Source of the DNA: Verrucomicrobiota bacterium
GTDB taxonomy: Bacteria > Auribacterota > JABMQX01 > JAFGEW01
Reading direction: 5' to 3'
DNA length: 64,000 bases
Assembly (NCBI GenBank): GCA_016931415.1
Contig: JAFGEW010000074.1
Coordinates: 18,370-82,369, forward strand
Made by a program: the position numbers and the translations under genes. The notes beneath the pieces are model-generated. The model made no database searches, was not told where the DNA came from, and saw only the letters and a program-made list of their open reading frames with translations. Of the stretch, positions 8,712-16,840 are shown one piece after another. The first letter of the stretch is position 1; each line of letters opens with the position of its first letter.

Positions 8712-9887
8712 CTAGATGAACCGTGCAACGAGCCAGAGCGCCACGCCGGCGGCGGCGCACGCGATCTGCAGGGGCAGCGCGACGCGCATCTCACGCCTCA
8801 CCCCGGAGAGTGAAGTGTACGTCGTCGCGCCGGTGAAGTTCAGTGCGCTGAAGCTTGCCACGGCGACCACGAACAGGATCCAGCCGATTGAGGCGGGCCA
8901 GCTCCCGAACACGTCGGCGCGGGCAACAGCGCCCAAAGCGACCGAGGCACCGCCCACGATCAGGCCGATCCAGACTCCCTTCGTCGAGAACGCGCGGCCA
9001 GGCAACCACGGCAATAGCGCCGGCAACAGCACGCAGCACGCCACAAACGCCGAAAAGAACAGCATGGCGTACCCGACACCAGCCGTACCAAGCCGCCCGA
9101 TAGAGAACCCGTCGCGCCCCAACCCCGCCAGGACAAGAAACGCCGTGGCGATGATGAGCACGAACTTGAGCGCCATGACAAGCTCGACGGGAATCAGCAC
9201 GAGCCGGTCGCGCACGTTGAAGCGCACGCGCCGCATCCCGGGCGCTGCCTTCATCCCCGCGTCGAGAAATGCCGGCAGGTCCTCCGCCCGCACGGGGCCA
9301 TAGACGACCGTGTAGCCGCTCCGTTCCTTCACCGCGTGCGCGCTCACGCCCGTCGCACCGAGCTGCGGCACAATAAGCGCGTTGTGCGACACAACCTCGT
9401 CGAGGCGCACGGCCTGGACCCGGTGCACAAGCTCGTCCGTGCCGAACGTGCCCTTGCCCGCCGCGCACCAGACGTTGATGCCTTGTGTGTCGAGCACGAG
9501 GATCCAGCCGTCACGCCCGTCAAGGTTCGAGCGCAGCCGGTCGAGGCTCATCTTGTGGTTCGCGGAGACGAATACGGGCGACTCCGACGTCGGCGATCCC
9601 ACCGCGTACAGCCCCGGCTCAACGCTGTAGCGCATCCGGCCGAGCGCCCACCGCGCCTTCCAGCCGCCGAGCCGATCGGAGCGCGTCAGCTTCGTCGTCA
9701 CACGCGGCACGCCGCCGGCGGGCGTCGCCACGATGCCCTCGATCCATGGCGTAGCGGGCGCGCCGGCACCCGCGCGGAGCGCGAACGACACCCCGCCACA
9801 GCACGGCCCGACGTCCTGCGGACGCCGGCCCGAAGAGCAGCATGACTGTGCCCCCTCACGCCGCCCGCTTTCCTCCTGACCGCCCAT
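8712..9887 (-). CDS. hgcA: HgcA, corrinoid methyltransferase of mercury methylation
   Basis: A 391-aa HgcA, the membrane-anchored corrinoid protein that transfers a methyl group to Hg(II). The diagnostic cap-helix motif NVWCAAGK is at residues 138-145; Cys141 would be the lower-axial cobalt ligand (Cys93 in ND132). The family context is present around it: TKLTRSDRLGGWKARWALG, VEPGLYAVGSPT, PVFVSANHKMSLDRLRS and GWILVLDTQGI. The C-terminal ~170 residues form five hydrophobic helices (starting near LVLIPVELVMALKF), as expected for the HgcA membrane domain. CODH-type corrinoid proteins have neither the cap-helix Cys nor this domain. The N-terminus carries CC pairs at 16-17 and 29-30, longer than in ND132. 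The ATG shares its A with the stop of the ArsR gene (TGATG) after a GGGAGGG site, so translation is coupled. Confidence 0.97.
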   Translation of the reverse strand: MGGQEESGRREGAQSCCSSGRRPQDVGPCCGGVSFALRAGAGAPATPWIEGIVATPAGGVPRVTTKLTRSDRLGGWKARWALGRMRYSVEPGLYAVGSPTSESPVFVSANHKMSLDRLRSNLDGRDGWILVLDTQGINVWCAAGKGTFGTDELVHRVQAVRLDEVVSHNALIVPQLGATGVSAHAVKERSGYTVVYGPVRAEDLPAFLDAGMKAAPGMRRVRFNVRDRLVLIPVELVMALKFVLIIATAFLVLAGLGRDGFSIGRLGTAGVGYAMLFFSAFVACCVLLPALLPWLPGRAFSTKGVWIGLIVGGASVALGAVARADVFGSWPASIGWILFVVAVASFSALNFTGATTYTSLSGVRREMRVALPLQIACAAAGVALWLVARFI

Positions 9888-10252
9888 CAGCCCTCCCTCT
9901 GCTTCTGACTCGCGGCCGCAAGCGGGCCGACAGCCAAGTCATCAAAGAAGCGCGACAACGCGTCGAGCGCCTCGGGGTTCACTCCGCACTCGATCCGCCG
10001 CCCGTTGCGCTCCGTCCGGATCAGCCCCGCGCGGCACAGCTCCTTGATGTGGTGCGAGAGCGTCGATGGCACGACCCCGAGCTCGTCGCCGAGCTCGCCG
10101 ACGCACGCCGCAGCCCCTTCGTTGGCGTCGCACATCGTCCCCGGCGTGCAGCACGTCGCCAGCCGGATGAAGATGCTCAGCCGGTGCGGATGCGCCAGCG
10201 CCTTGAGCATCTCGGCGAGGTGAGCAGTTGATATTCTTCGATGCTTCGACAT
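9887..10252 (-). CDS. ArsR-family regulator, first gene of the hgcAB operon
   Basis: A 121-aa winged-helix repressor of the ArsR/SmtB family: MLKALAHPHRLSIFIRLA is the first helix pair, GELGDELGVVPSTLSHHIKELCRAGLI the helix-turn-helix, and RTERNGRRIECGV the wing. Cysteines at 34-35, 41, 50, 73 and 89 could sense a thiophilic metal or metalloid, but the classical ELCVCD site of ArsR is absent. ArsR-like genes upstream of hgcAB are known in other mercury methylators. Its TGA overlaps the hgcA ATG by one base. ATG 10252 is preferred over the in-frame TTG at 10288: that TTG is the -35 box of a good promoter, and the predicted transcript begins at the A of this ATG, so the mRNA would be leaderless. 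Confidence 0.92.
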   Translation of the reverse strand: MSKHRRISTAHLAEMLKALAHPHRLSIFIRLATCCTPGTMCDANEGAAACVGELGDELGVVPSTLSHHIKELCRAGLIRTERNGRRIECGVNPEALDALSRFFDDLAVGPLAAASQKQREG

Positions 10253-10260
10253 ATCTCGAA
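10245..10260 (-). promoter_or_regulatory. Candidate operator for the ArsR-like repressor
   Basis: The 16-base sequence TTCGACATATCTCGAA (written on the + strand) is a near-perfect palindrome, 7 of 8 pairs matching. A further TTCGA lies at 10237-10241. It covers the last base of the -10 box, the predicted start site and the start codon, where a repressor would block transcription. This suggests autoregulation of the whole arsR-hgcA-hgcB unit. The assignment is inference from position and symmetry. Confidence 0.5.
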
Positions 10261-10288
10261 CTATACCCCAGCCGCCTCTCCTCGTCAA
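10260..10288 (-). promoter_or_regulatory. Sigma-70 promoter of the arsR-hgcAB operon (leaderless)
   Basis: On the - strand, TTGACG (10288-10283) and TATAGT (10265-10260) are separated by exactly 17 bases. Seven bases later comes the ATG of the ArsR gene at 10252, at the usual distance for the transcription start itself. No Shine-Dalgarno sequence precedes this ATG. Confidence 0.7.
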
Positions 10289-10483
10289 GAGCGATCCAGG
10301 GACCCGTTCTCCGGTGCTGCCCGCCCGCCGGCTCCGTGCGCGTGCGGCGCCCCAGTCCGTTGCCGTGCAGCATGTTGCGCGCGCCAGCCCCGCCTTTTAC
10401 ATCCCCGTTACACGCAATCACGCATTGGCGACCGTATAAGCAGTGAGAACGCAGAACACTCACTGCAGAGGAGGTGCAGAACG

Positions 10484-12730
10484 ATGAAGCTGAGAACGTC
10501 ATGGTTCTTCATCGGATTGTTCATCGTCGCCGCGACCGCCGTTGCTCAGACGACCCACGTCGCCGCCCGGCCGTTCGCGTCGAACGTCGTCGTGCCGCAG
10601 TCGCGCGCGTTCGCGTCGGGCGCAACAGGCGCGGTCGAGATCACGGCCGTTGATGTCGGGGTCGTTATCGTCGAGCAGGTCGCCACGACGACCATGGACA
10701 TCAGCCTGCGCAACCCGACGAGAGGGCGCCTCGAAGCCGAGTTGCTTGTTCCCGTGCCCGAGGGCGCCGTCGTGCGCGCGTTTACGTTCCAGGGCGCAGC
10801 AAGCGAGCCGACGGCCCAGTTGCTCACCAAGGAGGAAGCCCGAAGCACGTACGAGCGCATCGTCGCCAAGATGCGCGACCCGGCCATCCTCGAGTTCGCC
10901 GGCAGCGACCTTGTGCGCTCGAGCGTCTTCCCCGTCGAAGCGCACGGCACGCAAAAGGTGCGCCTCTCCTATGAGCACCTCCTGCCGGCCGACGGCGACC
11001 GCGTCGACTACGTGCTCCCGCGCAGCGAGTCGCTCGAGGTCACGGTGCCGTGGAACGTCTCGGTCAAGATCAAGTCGAAGACGCCGATCTCGACGGTCTA
11101 CTCCCCGAGCCATATGCTCGATACGACGCGCGGGGGCGACACGAGTGTCTCGGCGAAGATCGCCGCGAACGCCGTGACCCAGCCCGGCGCGTTCCGGCTC
11201 TCGTACCTGCTCGAACGCGACGGCGTCACTGCCTCGCTCCTCGCCTACCCCGACCCTGTAAACGGCGGCGGCTACTTCCTGCTCCTCGCCGGCCTGCCCG
11301 CGAGCCCACACCGCGGCAGCAATGCACTCGCCATCAAGCGCGAGGTGACGCTCGTGCTGGATCGCTCGGGTAGCATGCAAGGCGACAAGCTCAGGCAGGT
11401 GCGCGAGGCCGCGCTGCAGATCATTGCGGGACTCGAGGACGGCGAGGCGTTCAACATCATCGCCTATAACGAGGCCGTCGAAGTCTTCGCCGCGCGCCCG
11501 CTCCTCAAGACCGACGAAACCGAACAGAAGGCACGCGCTTGGCTCGCCGGCATGACGGCGCGAGGCGGCACCAACATTCACGATGCGCTGCTCGAAGCCT
11601 TGCGGCAGAAACCCATCGAGGGCACGCTGCCCATTGTGCTTTTCCTTACCGATGGCTTCCCGACAATCGGCCAGACTTCAGAGATCACCATCCGCAACGT
11701 GGCGATGAAGGCGAACGCACACCATCGGCGCGTCTTCACCTTCGGCGTCGGCGTGGACGTGAACACGCCGCTGCTCGAAAGGATCGCCAGCGAGACGCGC
11801 GCCACATCGACCTTCGTCCTGCCCAACGAGGACGTCGAGGTCAAGGTTGCTCAGGTCTTCAAGCGCCTCTACGGCCCCGTGCTTGCCGGTCCACGCCTCG
11901 AGCTTGTCGGCGCCGACGGCCACTCCGTTCCGTCGCGCATCCTCGACGTGCTCCCGGGAATGCTGCCCGACCTGTTCGAAGGCGACCAGCTTGTGGTGCT
12001 CGGCCGGTACGTAGGCGAGCAGCCTCTCTCGTTCGCCGTGAGCGGCAACTACCTCGGCCGCCAGCGCACGTTCCGCTTCACGTTCGACCTGGACGGCGCG
12101 ACGACCAAGAACGCGTTCGTGCCACGCCTGTGGGCAAGCCGCAAGATCGCGTTGCTGATCGACGCGATCCGCGACCTCGGCGCCGACAACGGCGGCCGCA
12201 CCGCGCTTACCGACCCCAAGATCAAGGAACTTGTCGACGAGATCATCCGGCTCTCGACCGAGTTCGGCATCCTGACCGAGTACACGGCGTTCCTTGCCAC
12301 CGAGGGCACCGACCTCGCTCAGCGCGACGAGGTCCTCCGCCAAGCCATGTTCAACTTCCAGAACCGTGCGATGAACACGCGGCAAGGCCTTGCCTCGGTC
12401 AACCAGAGCGAGAACGCGAGCTTCCAGCGTTACCAGTACAACCTGAACGCCCGCAACGAATACCTCGACGAGAACATGAAACGCGTTGCGGTCACGAGTG
12501 TCCAACAGGTAAACGACCTCGCGTTCTACCAGCGCGGCGACCGTTGGATCGACAGCCGCGTCGTCAACGCCCGGAGTGAACCAGAACCGGCGCGCGTGGT
12601 GAGAATCGATTCGAACGAGTTCCGAGCGCTCGTCGAGAAGCTCACCGCTGAAAACCGCCAGGGCGCCGTCTCGCTCAAGGGCGAGGTCATACTCAGCGTC
12701 GACAATGAAGTCATCCTCGTTACCGAATAA
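10484..12730 (+). CDS. Secreted VIT + VWA domain protein
   Basis: This 748-aa protein has a signal peptide (MKLRTSWFFIGLFIVAATAVAQ), then a VIT domain (about residues 45-170; TTTMDISLRNPTRGRLEAEL, LTKEEARSTYERI, VRLSYEHLLP), and a VWA domain from about 286 (REVTLVLDRSGSMQGDKL) with MIDAS residues DxSGS, the Thr in ARGGTNIHDAL and the Asp in LFLTDGFP. The C-terminal third is alpha/beta and includes LWASRKIALLIDAIRD and TEFGILTEYTAFLA. This is the inter-alpha-trypsin-inhibitor-like layout found in many bacteria as an adhesive or structural surface protein; no sortase-type anchor is present at the C-terminus. A strong AGAGGAGGT site at 10467-10475 fixes the ATG. It is followed 39 bases later by another VWA gene. 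Confidence 0.9.
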   Translation: MKLRTSWFFIGLFIVAATAVAQTTHVAARPFASNVVVPQSRAFASGATGAVEITAVDVGVVIVEQVATTTMDISLRNPTRGRLEAELLVPVPEGAVVRAFTFQGAASEPTAQLLTKEEARSTYERIVAKMRDPAILEFAGSDLVRSSVFPVEAHGTQKVRLSYEHLLPADGDRVDYVLPRSESLEVTVPWNVSVKIKSKTPISTVYSPSHMLDTTRGGDTSVSAKIAANAVTQPGAFRLSYLLERDGVTASLLAYPDPVNGGGYFLLLAGLPASPHRGSNALAIKREVTLVLDRSGSMQGDKLRQVREAALQIIAGLEDGEAFNIIAYNEAVEVFAARPLLKTDETEQKARAWLAGMTARGGTNIHDALLEALRQKPIEGTLPIVLFLTDGFPTIGQTSEITIRNVAMKANAHHRRVFTFGVGVDVNTPLLERIASETRATSTFVLPNEDVEVKVAQVFKRLYGPVLAGPRLELVGADGHSVPSRILDVLPGMLPDLFEGDQLVVLGRYVGEQPLSFAVSGNYLGRQRTFRFTFDLDGATTKNAFVPRLWASRKIALLIDAIRDLGADNGGRTALTDPKIKELVDEIIRLSTEFGILTEYTAFLATEGTDLAQRDEVLRQAMFNFQNRAMNTRQGLASVNQSENASFQRYQYNLNARNEYLDENMKRVAVTSVQQVNDLAFYQRGDRWIDSRVVNARSEPEPARVVRIDSNEFRALVEKLTAENRQGAVSLKGEVILSVDNEVILVTE

Positions 12731-12769
12731 CCGCGCACCCGCGCTGGAAACATGGAAGGAGAAAGAGCA

Positions 12770-13936
12770 ATGAGCATCCTCAAGACACTCGTGGCGCTGA
12801 CCGTCATTGCGCTGCTTGTCGGCCAAGCCCCGTCCGGCGGCGAGGGCGACAACGGCCCCGCATCCGAGCCGTCCGGCGTCGATGACGGCCCGGTGCCGCA
12901 CATCCAGATCGCCATCCTGCTCGACACGAGCGGGAGCATGAGCGGCCTGATCGAGCAGGCCAAAACCCAGCTCTGGAAGATCGTCAACGAGTTCGTCAAC
13001 GTCACAAGGAACGGCAAGCGGCCCGTGCTCCAGATCGCCCTGTACCAGTATGGTTCCGGCCAGATCCCCGCGGAAGACGCGTGGATGCGCAGGGTTCTGC
13101 CACTCACCGACGACCTCGACACGGTCTCACAGGAACTGTTCGCGCTCACGTCGAACGGATCGGAGGAGTACTGCGGCCAGGTCATCAAGCGTGCTGTTGA
13201 TGAGCTCGATTGGAGTGCGTCGAAGGACGACTACAAGGTCATCTTCATCGCGGGCAATGAGCCGTTCACCCAGGGTTCCGTCAACTACGCCGATGCCTGC
13301 AAGGCGGCCATCGAGAAAGGCATCGTCGTCAACACGATCCACTGCGGCACCGAGGCCGAGGGCATCAACGGCAAGTGGAATGAAGGCGCGCTGCTCGCCG
13401 AAGGCTCGTACATGTTCATCGACCACAACCGCGCGGTCGTCGTGTTCAAGGCACCGCAAGACAAGGAACTCATGCGGCTCGGCGCCGAACTCAATACGAC
13501 CTACATCGCCTATGGCGAGCGCGGCGCCGCCGGCATCGCGAACCAGACCCTGCAGGACAGGAATGCAGCCGCCTCGCCGGGCAGCGAGGCCGAGCGCGCC
13601 GTCACCAAGGCGTCAGCCAACTACTTCAACGGCGCCTGGGACCTTGTCGACGCCTATAACAGCAAGGTCGTCAAGCTCGAAGAGCTTGAACAAGGGGATC
13701 TCCCCGAGGCGATGCGGACGATGACTCTCGACGAGCAGCGCAAGCACATCGAGACCGTCACGCAGCAGCGCGTGGCGATCCAGAAGCAGATCAACAAGCT
13801 GAACGAGGAGCGCAAGGAGTTCATCGCCGAGGAACGCACCAAGCTCGCCGAATCGGGCGAGGCCGACACGCTCGACGAGGCGATGAACAGCATCCTGCGT
13901 GAGCAGGCTGAAGCGCGCCATTTCGAGCTGAAGTAA
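12770..13936 (+). CDS. Secreted VWA-domain protein with C-terminal coiled coil
   Basis: A 388-aa protein with a short signal peptide (MSILKTLVALTVIALLVG), an acidic linker and one VWA domain from about residue 45 (IQIAILLDTSGSMSGLIEQ, MIDAS DTSGSM). The domain continues with RPVLQIALYQYGSG, DYKVIFIAGNEPFTQGSVNY and GIVVNTIHCGTEAEGINGKWNEGA. After about 290 the chain turns into charged helix (RKHIETVTQQ through REQAEARHFELK), a probable coiled coil. The ATG at 12770 is preceded by GGAAGGAG; the ATG at 12752 within the same frame lacks a site. It probably forms a unit with the VIT/VWA gene. The ligand or partner is unknown. Confidence 0.88.
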   Translation: MSILKTLVALTVIALLVGQAPSGGEGDNGPASEPSGVDDGPVPHIQIAILLDTSGSMSGLIEQAKTQLWKIVNEFVNVTRNGKRPVLQIALYQYGSGQIPAEDAWMRRVLPLTDDLDTVSQELFALTSNGSEEYCGQVIKRAVDELDWSASKDDYKVIFIAGNEPFTQGSVNYADACKAAIEKGIVVNTIHCGTEAEGINGKWNEGALLAEGSYMFIDHNRAVVVFKAPQDKELMRLGAELNTTYIAYGERGAAGIANQTLQDRNAAASPGSEAERAVTKASANYFNGAWDLVDAYNSKVVKLEELEQGDLPEAMRTMTLDEQRKHIETVTQQRVAIQKQINKLNEERKEFIAEERTKLAESGEADTLDEAMNSILREQAEARHFELK

Positions 13937-13952
13937 GCCAGAGCGTTACCTT

Positions 13953-13993
13953 GGGCAAGATGGGCGGCCGTTGCGCACCCGCCCGTCTTGCCC
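13953..13993 (+). terminator. Strong hairpin after the VWA gene
   Basis: Arms of 15 bases, GGGCAAGATGGGCGG (13953-13967) and CCGCCCGTCTTGCCC (13979-13993), pair with a single G-U wobble around an 11-base loop. It starts 17 bases after the VWA stop codon and precedes the two-component operon. There is only a weak T-rich run after it (TACACTCTT), so termination may be partial. Confidence 0.65.
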
Positions 13994-14027
13994 TACACTC
14001 TTAAGTGGCGGCACAGGGGATAGACGA

Positions 14028-14735
14028 ATGCCGGAACAGCAGATCCTGGTTATCGAGGACGACGCCGCCATTCGCCGCGGCGTCGTGGATGCCCTCCAGC
14101 TCGAGGGCTACGCGACGCTCGAGGCCGGCGACGGAGACTCCGGCCTGCGCCTGGCGATCGAGGCCGGGTGCGACCTTGTGCTCCTTGACCTCATTCTGCC
14201 CGGCCCCGACGGGTTGGCCATCCTGGGCGCGGTCCGCGAGAAGCGTCGCGCCCTGCCCATCATCATCCTCACCGCCCGCGGCGAAGAGGCCCAGCGCGTT
14301 GAGGGACTGCGCCTCGGCGCCGACGACTACATCGTCAAGCCGTTCAGCGTCAAAGAGCTTCTCGCCCGCGTCGAGGCCGTGCTCCGGCGCTCCACGGAAC
14401 CGCCGCCCGACGTCGACACCGTCACCTTCCCCGGCGGCCGGGCCGATCTTGCCCGGCGCACCGTTCAGTCCGACGGCGGCAAGGCCTGCGAGCTCTCGCA
14501 GCGCGAAGCCGAGCTGCTGCGATATCTCGCCTCGCGCGCCGGCCGGCTCGTGCCGCGCGACGAGCTGCTTGCCCGCGTCTGGCACGTCAACCCGAGCTAC
14601 ATCCAGACGCGCACGGTCGATATGCACATCGCCCGCCTGCGCGAGAAGCTCGGCGACGACCGCGACGAGCCACGCATCATCCGCACCGTGCGCGGCGAGG
14701 GTTACCTGTTCGTCACCGCCGGAGACGGACCATGA
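14028..14735 (+). CDS. OmpR/PhoB-family response regulator
   Basis: A 235-aa response regulator. The receiver domain (1-120) shows the acidic pair IEDDAA near residues 9-12, phosphoacceptor Asp54 in VLLDLILPGPDG, Thr in ILTARGE and Lys in DDYIVKPFSVKEL. The winged-helix DNA-binding domain (about 135-232) includes LSQREAELLRYLASRAGRLV, TVDMHIARLREKLGDD and IIRTVRGEGYLF. Phosphorylation by the downstream kinase would let it bind promoter repeats. Start at ATG 14028, where the receiver domain begins, with AGGGGA upstream. The stop overlaps the kinase start (ATGA). Target genes are unknown; the adjacent VWA genes are candidates only by position. Confidence 0.95.
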   Translation: MPEQQILVIEDDAAIRRGVVDALQLEGYATLEAGDGDSGLRLAIEAGCDLVLLDLILPGPDGLAILGAVREKRRALPIIILTARGEEAQRVEGLRLGADDYIVKPFSVKELLARVEAVLRRSTEPPPDVDTVTFPGGRADLARRTVQSDGGKACELSQREAELLRYLASRAGRLVPRDELLARVWHVNPSYIQTRTVDMHIARLREKLGDDRDEPRIIRTVRGEGYLFVTAGDGP

Positions 14736-16615
14736 GAGGATCGTGGCACATCTGGACCGTCTTCGCCATCGGGCTCGCCGTGGCGCTCGTGGCGATGGCC
14801 TGGATCAGCCACGAGGCGCTGCGCCTCGAACGCTCCGAGGGTGAGATGCGGCGCGCGGCCGCACTCGAGGAGGACGTGCGGCTCGCGCTCTGGCGCATCG
14901 ACTCGGCGCTTGGCCCCTCGATCGCGCGTGAGAACACGCGACCGTGGTTCGTCTATGGCGCCTTCTACCAGACCCGCGGCGTCTTTCAACGGAATGCGAG
15001 TGAAACCGAGCAAGGCGACGTGCTCATTCCGTCGCCCCTGCTCATCAACGAATACCCGAATATCCTGCTTTTCTTCCAGTTCGCGCCCGACGGCACGCTC
15101 ACCTCGCCCCAAGTCCCCACGGGCGCCGAACGCACGCTTGCCGAAAGCACTTACGTGTCGCGCGAGCAGCTTGACCGTGCCGCTGAACGAATCGCCGCCT
15201 TCGCCGGCCTCGTGAGCCGCGAGGCCCTGCTCACCGCGCTCGACGCCGCGCCGGAATTGGAGAGCCCCGCGTACATAGAGAACGCGGCGGCACCGTTCGA
15301 CCGGCGGCACCCGCAGATCGCACACGCTGCAGATCGCGACACACCGCAAGCGTTTCCCGTAGCCCTCGCTGGCATGCAGCCCATCGCCGCACAATCCAAC
15401 ACCGCACAGGACATTGCACCGCGCTCGAGCAGGATGGCCCAGGATTCCTACAACGAGAGCGAGTTCAATGCCCGCACCCGCAACCAGATGCAGATCCCGT
15501 CCGCCAACATCGGCCTCATGAACCTGCTCCAGGCGCGCGAGCCGATACCGCCAAGCACGCCGCTGCAGGCGGTCTGGATCGGCGACGCGCTCCTGCTCGC
15601 GCGCACAGTGCAGATCAACGGGGCAACCTCCATCCAAGGCTGCTGGCTCGACTGGCCCAGCCTGCGCACCGCGCTCCTCGACGAAGTCCGCGACCTGCTG
15701 CCCAATGCCTTGCTCGAACCGGCGCCATTCGCCAACGAGCCGGGCCGCATGCTCGCTGCGCTGCCGGTTCGCATTGTGCCGGGCAACAAGCCGGAAAGCG
15801 CAAAGCTGCTGCCTTCGCCCATCCGCTTGACGCTGACCATCGCCTGGGTCTGCGTCGTGCTCGGCGCGGCGGCCGTTGCCGTGCTGCTCGCCGGCACCGT
15901 GCGGCTCAGCGAGCGGCGCGGCGCCTTCGTCTCGGCCGTTACGCACGAGCTGCGAACGCCGCTCACGACGTTCCGCATCTACACCGACCTGCTCGCCCAC
16001 GGCGCGCGCCAGGACGACGCGAAACGCCGCCAGTATATCGAGACGCTCAGCGCCGAGGCCGACCGCCTCTCACACCTCGTCGAGAACGTGCTCGCTTACG
16101 CGCGCCTCACGGGCCGCCCGGCGGGACGCTCGGCCGAGATCGTGTCCGTCGAGCACCTCCTCGAGCGCGTCACCGGCCGCTTGAGCGACCGCGCCGCACG
16201 CGCCGGCATGGAGCTCGTCGTCGAGCAAGACGATGCCGCGGGCACGACCGCGATCCGCGCCGACGAGACCGTCGTTGAGCAGATCCTGCTGAACCTTGTT
16301 GATAACGCCTGCAAATACGCCGCCTCGGCCGCCGACCGACGCATCCACCTCGAAGCCACGCTTACCAACGGCGTCGTCCTGCTCCACATGCGCGACCACG
16401 GCCCCGGCATCGCCACCGACGTGCGCCGCCGCCTCTTCCGCCCGTTCACCAAATCGGCCACCGAGGCCGCCCACAGCGCCGCCGGCATCGGCCTCGGCCT
16501 CACCCTCAGCCGCCGTCTCGCCCGCGACATGGACGGCGACCTCCGCCTCGATGAGGCGTCTCACGACGGGGCTTGTTTTGTTGTCCAGCTTCCCGCCGCA
16601 GATCCGCCGCACTGA
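14732..16615 (+). CDS. Membrane sensor histidine kinase
   Basis: This 627-aa kinase has one N-terminal membrane helix (HIWTVFAIGLAVALVAMAW), a long extracytoplasmic region of about 340 residues with no recognised fold, a second membrane helix near 370-392 (LTIAWVCVVLGAAAVAVLL), then HisKA with the phosphoacceptor in VTHELRTPLTTFRIY. The HATPase domain shows the N box ILLNLVDNACKYA, G1 box DHGPGIA, F box LFRPFTK and G2 box GIGLGLTLSRRLA. It is translationally coupled to the response regulator by a 4-base overlap. The large sensory region is Ala/Pro-rich and includes YNESEFNARTRNQMQ. The stimulus is unknown. Confidence 0.93.
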   Translation: MRGSWHIWTVFAIGLAVALVAMAWISHEALRLERSEGEMRRAAALEEDVRLALWRIDSALGPSIARENTRPWFVYGAFYQTRGVFQRNASETEQGDVLIPSPLLINEYPNILLFFQFAPDGTLTSPQVPTGAERTLAESTYVSREQLDRAAERIAAFAGLVSREALLTALDAAPELESPAYIENAAAPFDRRHPQIAHAADRDTPQAFPVALAGMQPIAAQSNTAQDIAPRSSRMAQDSYNESEFNARTRNQMQIPSANIGLMNLLQAREPIPPSTPLQAVWIGDALLLARTVQINGATSIQGCWLDWPSLRTALLDEVRDLLPNALLEPAPFANEPGRMLAALPVRIVPGNKPESAKLLPSPIRLTLTIAWVCVVLGAAAVAVLLAGTVRLSERRGAFVSAVTHELRTPLTTFRIYTDLLAHGARQDDAKRRQYIETLSAEADRLSHLVENVLAYARLTGRPAGRSAEIVSVEHLLERVTGRLSDRAARAGMELVVEQDDAAGTTAIRADETVVEQILLNLVDNACKYAASAADRRIHLEATLTNGVVLLHMRDHGPGIATDVRRRLFRPFTKSATEAAHSAAGIGLGLTLSRRLARDMDGDLRLDEASHDGACFVVQLPAADPPH

Positions 16616-16634
16616 CACATCACAAGGCGAGGAC

Positions 16635-16840
16635 TCAGATAGATCCGTCGCCCCAGGTGTCGCGCAGCCTTCTCGTCTCGTCGTCGCGTCGCGCCGCTCC
16701 TCGTCGCCCGCCTTGTGCGCCAGGCGTGTCACGTTCCGATCGGCAGGGCTGAAGTAGTCCTTCGCAGACGGTTCGATCTGCACGGTTTTCCCGCCGGCAC
16801 CGGGCTCGAGACCGTACTCGTACGCCAAGTCGAACAGCGG
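16635..16840 (-). pseudogene. Decayed C-terminal fragment of the giant secreted protein family
   Basis: Read on the - strand, this stretch encodes LAYEYGLEPGAGGKTVQIEP, then KDYFSPADRN, RLAHKAGDEERRDA, then (after a shift of frame near 16690) RRLRDTWGD and a stop. The 1904-aa protein at 57911-63625 ends in YRYGLEPGAVEKIVQIEP, GYFTPEDTN, RLAHEAADKERRDED, ERLRRIWGD. The two are plainly homologous at DNA level too. The fragment lacks everything upstream of the last 60-70 residues. Relative to the intact gene it carries about five extra bases in a GACGACGAGACGAGA slippage-prone run, which breaks the frame. This is a remnant of a second copy, deleted or recombined away, lying directly after the histidine-kinase stop codon. 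Confidence 0.75.

Noticed and set aside
8712..9887. Acetyl-CoA pathway corrinoid protein (CdhD-like) instead of HgcA
   Set aside because: The NVWCAAGK cap helix, the five C-terminal membrane helices and the adjacent HgcB-type ferredoxin are specific to HgcA.
10253..10288. TTG start giving the ArsR regulator 12 extra residues
   Set aside because: The TTG is the -35 box of a well-spaced promoter, and the added residues do not match the family start.
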